A stretch of 64,000 nt of DNA, taken from positions 558,001 through 622,000 of the forward strand of contig JACRPQ010000004.1 in the NCBI GenBank assembly GCA_016223135.1, written 5' to 3'. This stretch comes from Chloroflexota bacterium (lineage in GTDB: Bacteria > Chloroflexota > Anaerolineae > Anaerolineales > Villigracilaceae). A program made the position numbers and the translations under genes. The notes below the pieces were generated by a model. It worked only from the letters and a program-made list of their open reading frames with translations, had not been told where the DNA came from and did no database searches. Of this stretch, positions 63,202 to 64,000 are shown piece after piece; within the stretch, counting starts at the first letter, position 1; every line of letters starts with the position of its first letter.

Positions 63202-64000
63202 TCAACCGTTTTCAAGGAACCGCTTTACCGTCTCTGTCAGCATGGCGGCGCCAATCGGAAGCGCCCGCTCGTCCAGGTCAAATTTGGGGTGATGGAGTTT
63301 GTACTCCTCGTGTCCAGCCTTCTGCGTGCCGAGTGTGAACATGGCGCCGGGCGCCAGCCGCAGAAATTCCCCAAAATCCTCCGCGCCCAGCGTCTTGCCA
63401 ATTTCATGCACGTTCGCTGCGCCAAGCAATTCCCTTCCCACCGCGCCAATGACCTCGGCAACTCCCTCGTCATTCACCATCGGCGGACCGCCGTACTCAA
63501 AGCGCAGTTCATAATCGCCGCCCATTGCCCGCGCAATCTCGAAAGCCCGTCGAATTTCGACGCGCAATTGCTCGTGCAGTTCGGGGTTGGCATAGCGAAA
63601 CGTCCCGCTGATTTTCACCTCGTCGGGAATCACATTTTCTGTAAACCCGCCGTTGACCACGCCAATGCTGACCACCGCCGGCTCGAACGGGTTAATCCTG
63701 CGCGAGACGATACCATTCAACCCCAGAATGACGTGCGCCAGCAAATGGAACGGATCCACCGTCTGATCGGGATGCGCCCCGTGACCGCCCTTGCCGGTAA
63801 TCACACCGTACCAGTTATCAACGCCGCCCGAACACGGACCGGCGCTGATGCCAATCGTCCCCACCGGCTGCGCCGGGTCCACATGCTGCGCGATGACGTA
63901 ATCCACGCCGTCCATCGCCCCTTCTTCTGCCATGCGCTGCGCGCCGCTTTTGCCATCCTCGTCCGTCGTCTCTTCACAGGGCTGAAACAAAAACCGCACG
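63202..64000 (-). CDS. M20-family amidohydrolase, partial (N-terminus beyond window)
   Basis: C-terminal two thirds of an M20D-type metallo-amidohydrolase (hippurate/N-acyl-amino-acid hydrolase-like), at least 265 aa. It opens inside the catalytic domain with FLFQPCEETTDEDGKSGAQRM, where E-E is the catalytic/metal pair (the usual form is QPAEE), and has the dimerisation segment GKGGHGAHPDQTVDP (about 69-83). The end HHPKFDLDERALPIGAAML carries the last metal ligand region. The true start lies to the right of 64000. Confidence 0.88.
   Translation of the reverse strand, partial: VRFLFQPCEETTDEDGKSGAQRMAEEGAMDGVDYVIAQHVDPAQPVGTIGISAGPCSGGVDNWYGVITGKGGHGAHPDQTVDPFHLLAHVILGLNGIVSRRINPFEPAVVSIGVVNGGFTENVIPDEVKISGTFRYANPELHEQLRVEIRRAFEIARAMGGDYELRFEYGGPPMVNDEGVAEVIGAVGRELLGAANVHEIGKTLGAEDFGEFLRLAPGAMFTLGTQKAGHEEYKLHHPKFDLDERALPIGAAMLTETVKRFLENG

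Overview
The window looks like a chromosomal segment of a Chloroflexota bacterium, most likely Anaerolineae. This is inferred from gene content and style, not from a marker-gene comparison: a complete 14-gene nuo operon, a fused GlyQ-GlyS glycyl-tRNA synthetase, Thr/Pro-rich surface proteins and NBR1-Ig-like lipoproteins, TPR proteins, a single-locus chlD-type chelatase, and many short palindromic or heptameric intergenic repeats. No rRNA or tRNA gene and no CRISPR repeat-spacer array was recognised.

Region 1 (about 80-11,450, all minus strand) is a type III-A CRISPR-Cas locus. In transcription order it reads: a CARF-like protein fused to a LuxR-type helix-turn-helix, cas10/csm1, csm2, csm3, csm4, csm5, a TIGR02710-type CARF-HEPN protein, a Can2/Card1-like CARF nuclease, csx15 and cas6. 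Cas10 keeps its HD and GGDD motifs, so cyclic oligoadenylate (cOA) signalling is expected. At least three, probably four, accessory proteins are the kind that sense or remove cOA. The N-terminal regulator is the most unusual: it would link phage-RNA detection to transcription. Csm5 carries an extra C-terminal OB/S1-like domain. cas1, cas2 and a CRISPR array are absent from the window.

Region 2 (11,450-21,190) holds a small membrane protein, a beta-carbonic-anhydrase-like protein, a small helical protein, then glyQS, dnaG and rpoD on the plus strand. GlyQS and DnaG contain in-frame peptides that look like the local intergenic repeats inserted into coding sequence.

Region 3 (21,570-36,320) is the complete respiratory complex I operon nuoA-N, with palindromic repeats in several of its internal gaps.

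Region 4 (36,426-47,540, minus) holds two NBR1-Ig-like lipoproteins, a BMP-type nucleoside ABC importer (two permeases, a double ATPase, a binding lipoprotein), a second BMP lipoprotein overlapping an MFS transporter gene, and trmD.

Region 5 (47,750-64,000) holds two TPR membrane proteins, CIRCE-controlled groESL, a parvulin-like lipoprotein, Thr/Pro-rich anchored proteins, a branched-chain aminotransferase, a hotdog thioesterase, a chelatase AAA+/VWA locus split at an A9 slippery run, ribosomal protein S1, an M19 dipeptidase, small membrane proteins and a partial M20 amidohydrolase.

Non-autonomous mobile elements are a second theme. One about 125-bp family has TTACGC-type terminal inverted repeats and visible 5-bp target duplications, and one copy is nested inside a second palindromic repeat family. 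Remnants of IS6-type ends lie upstream of nuoA.
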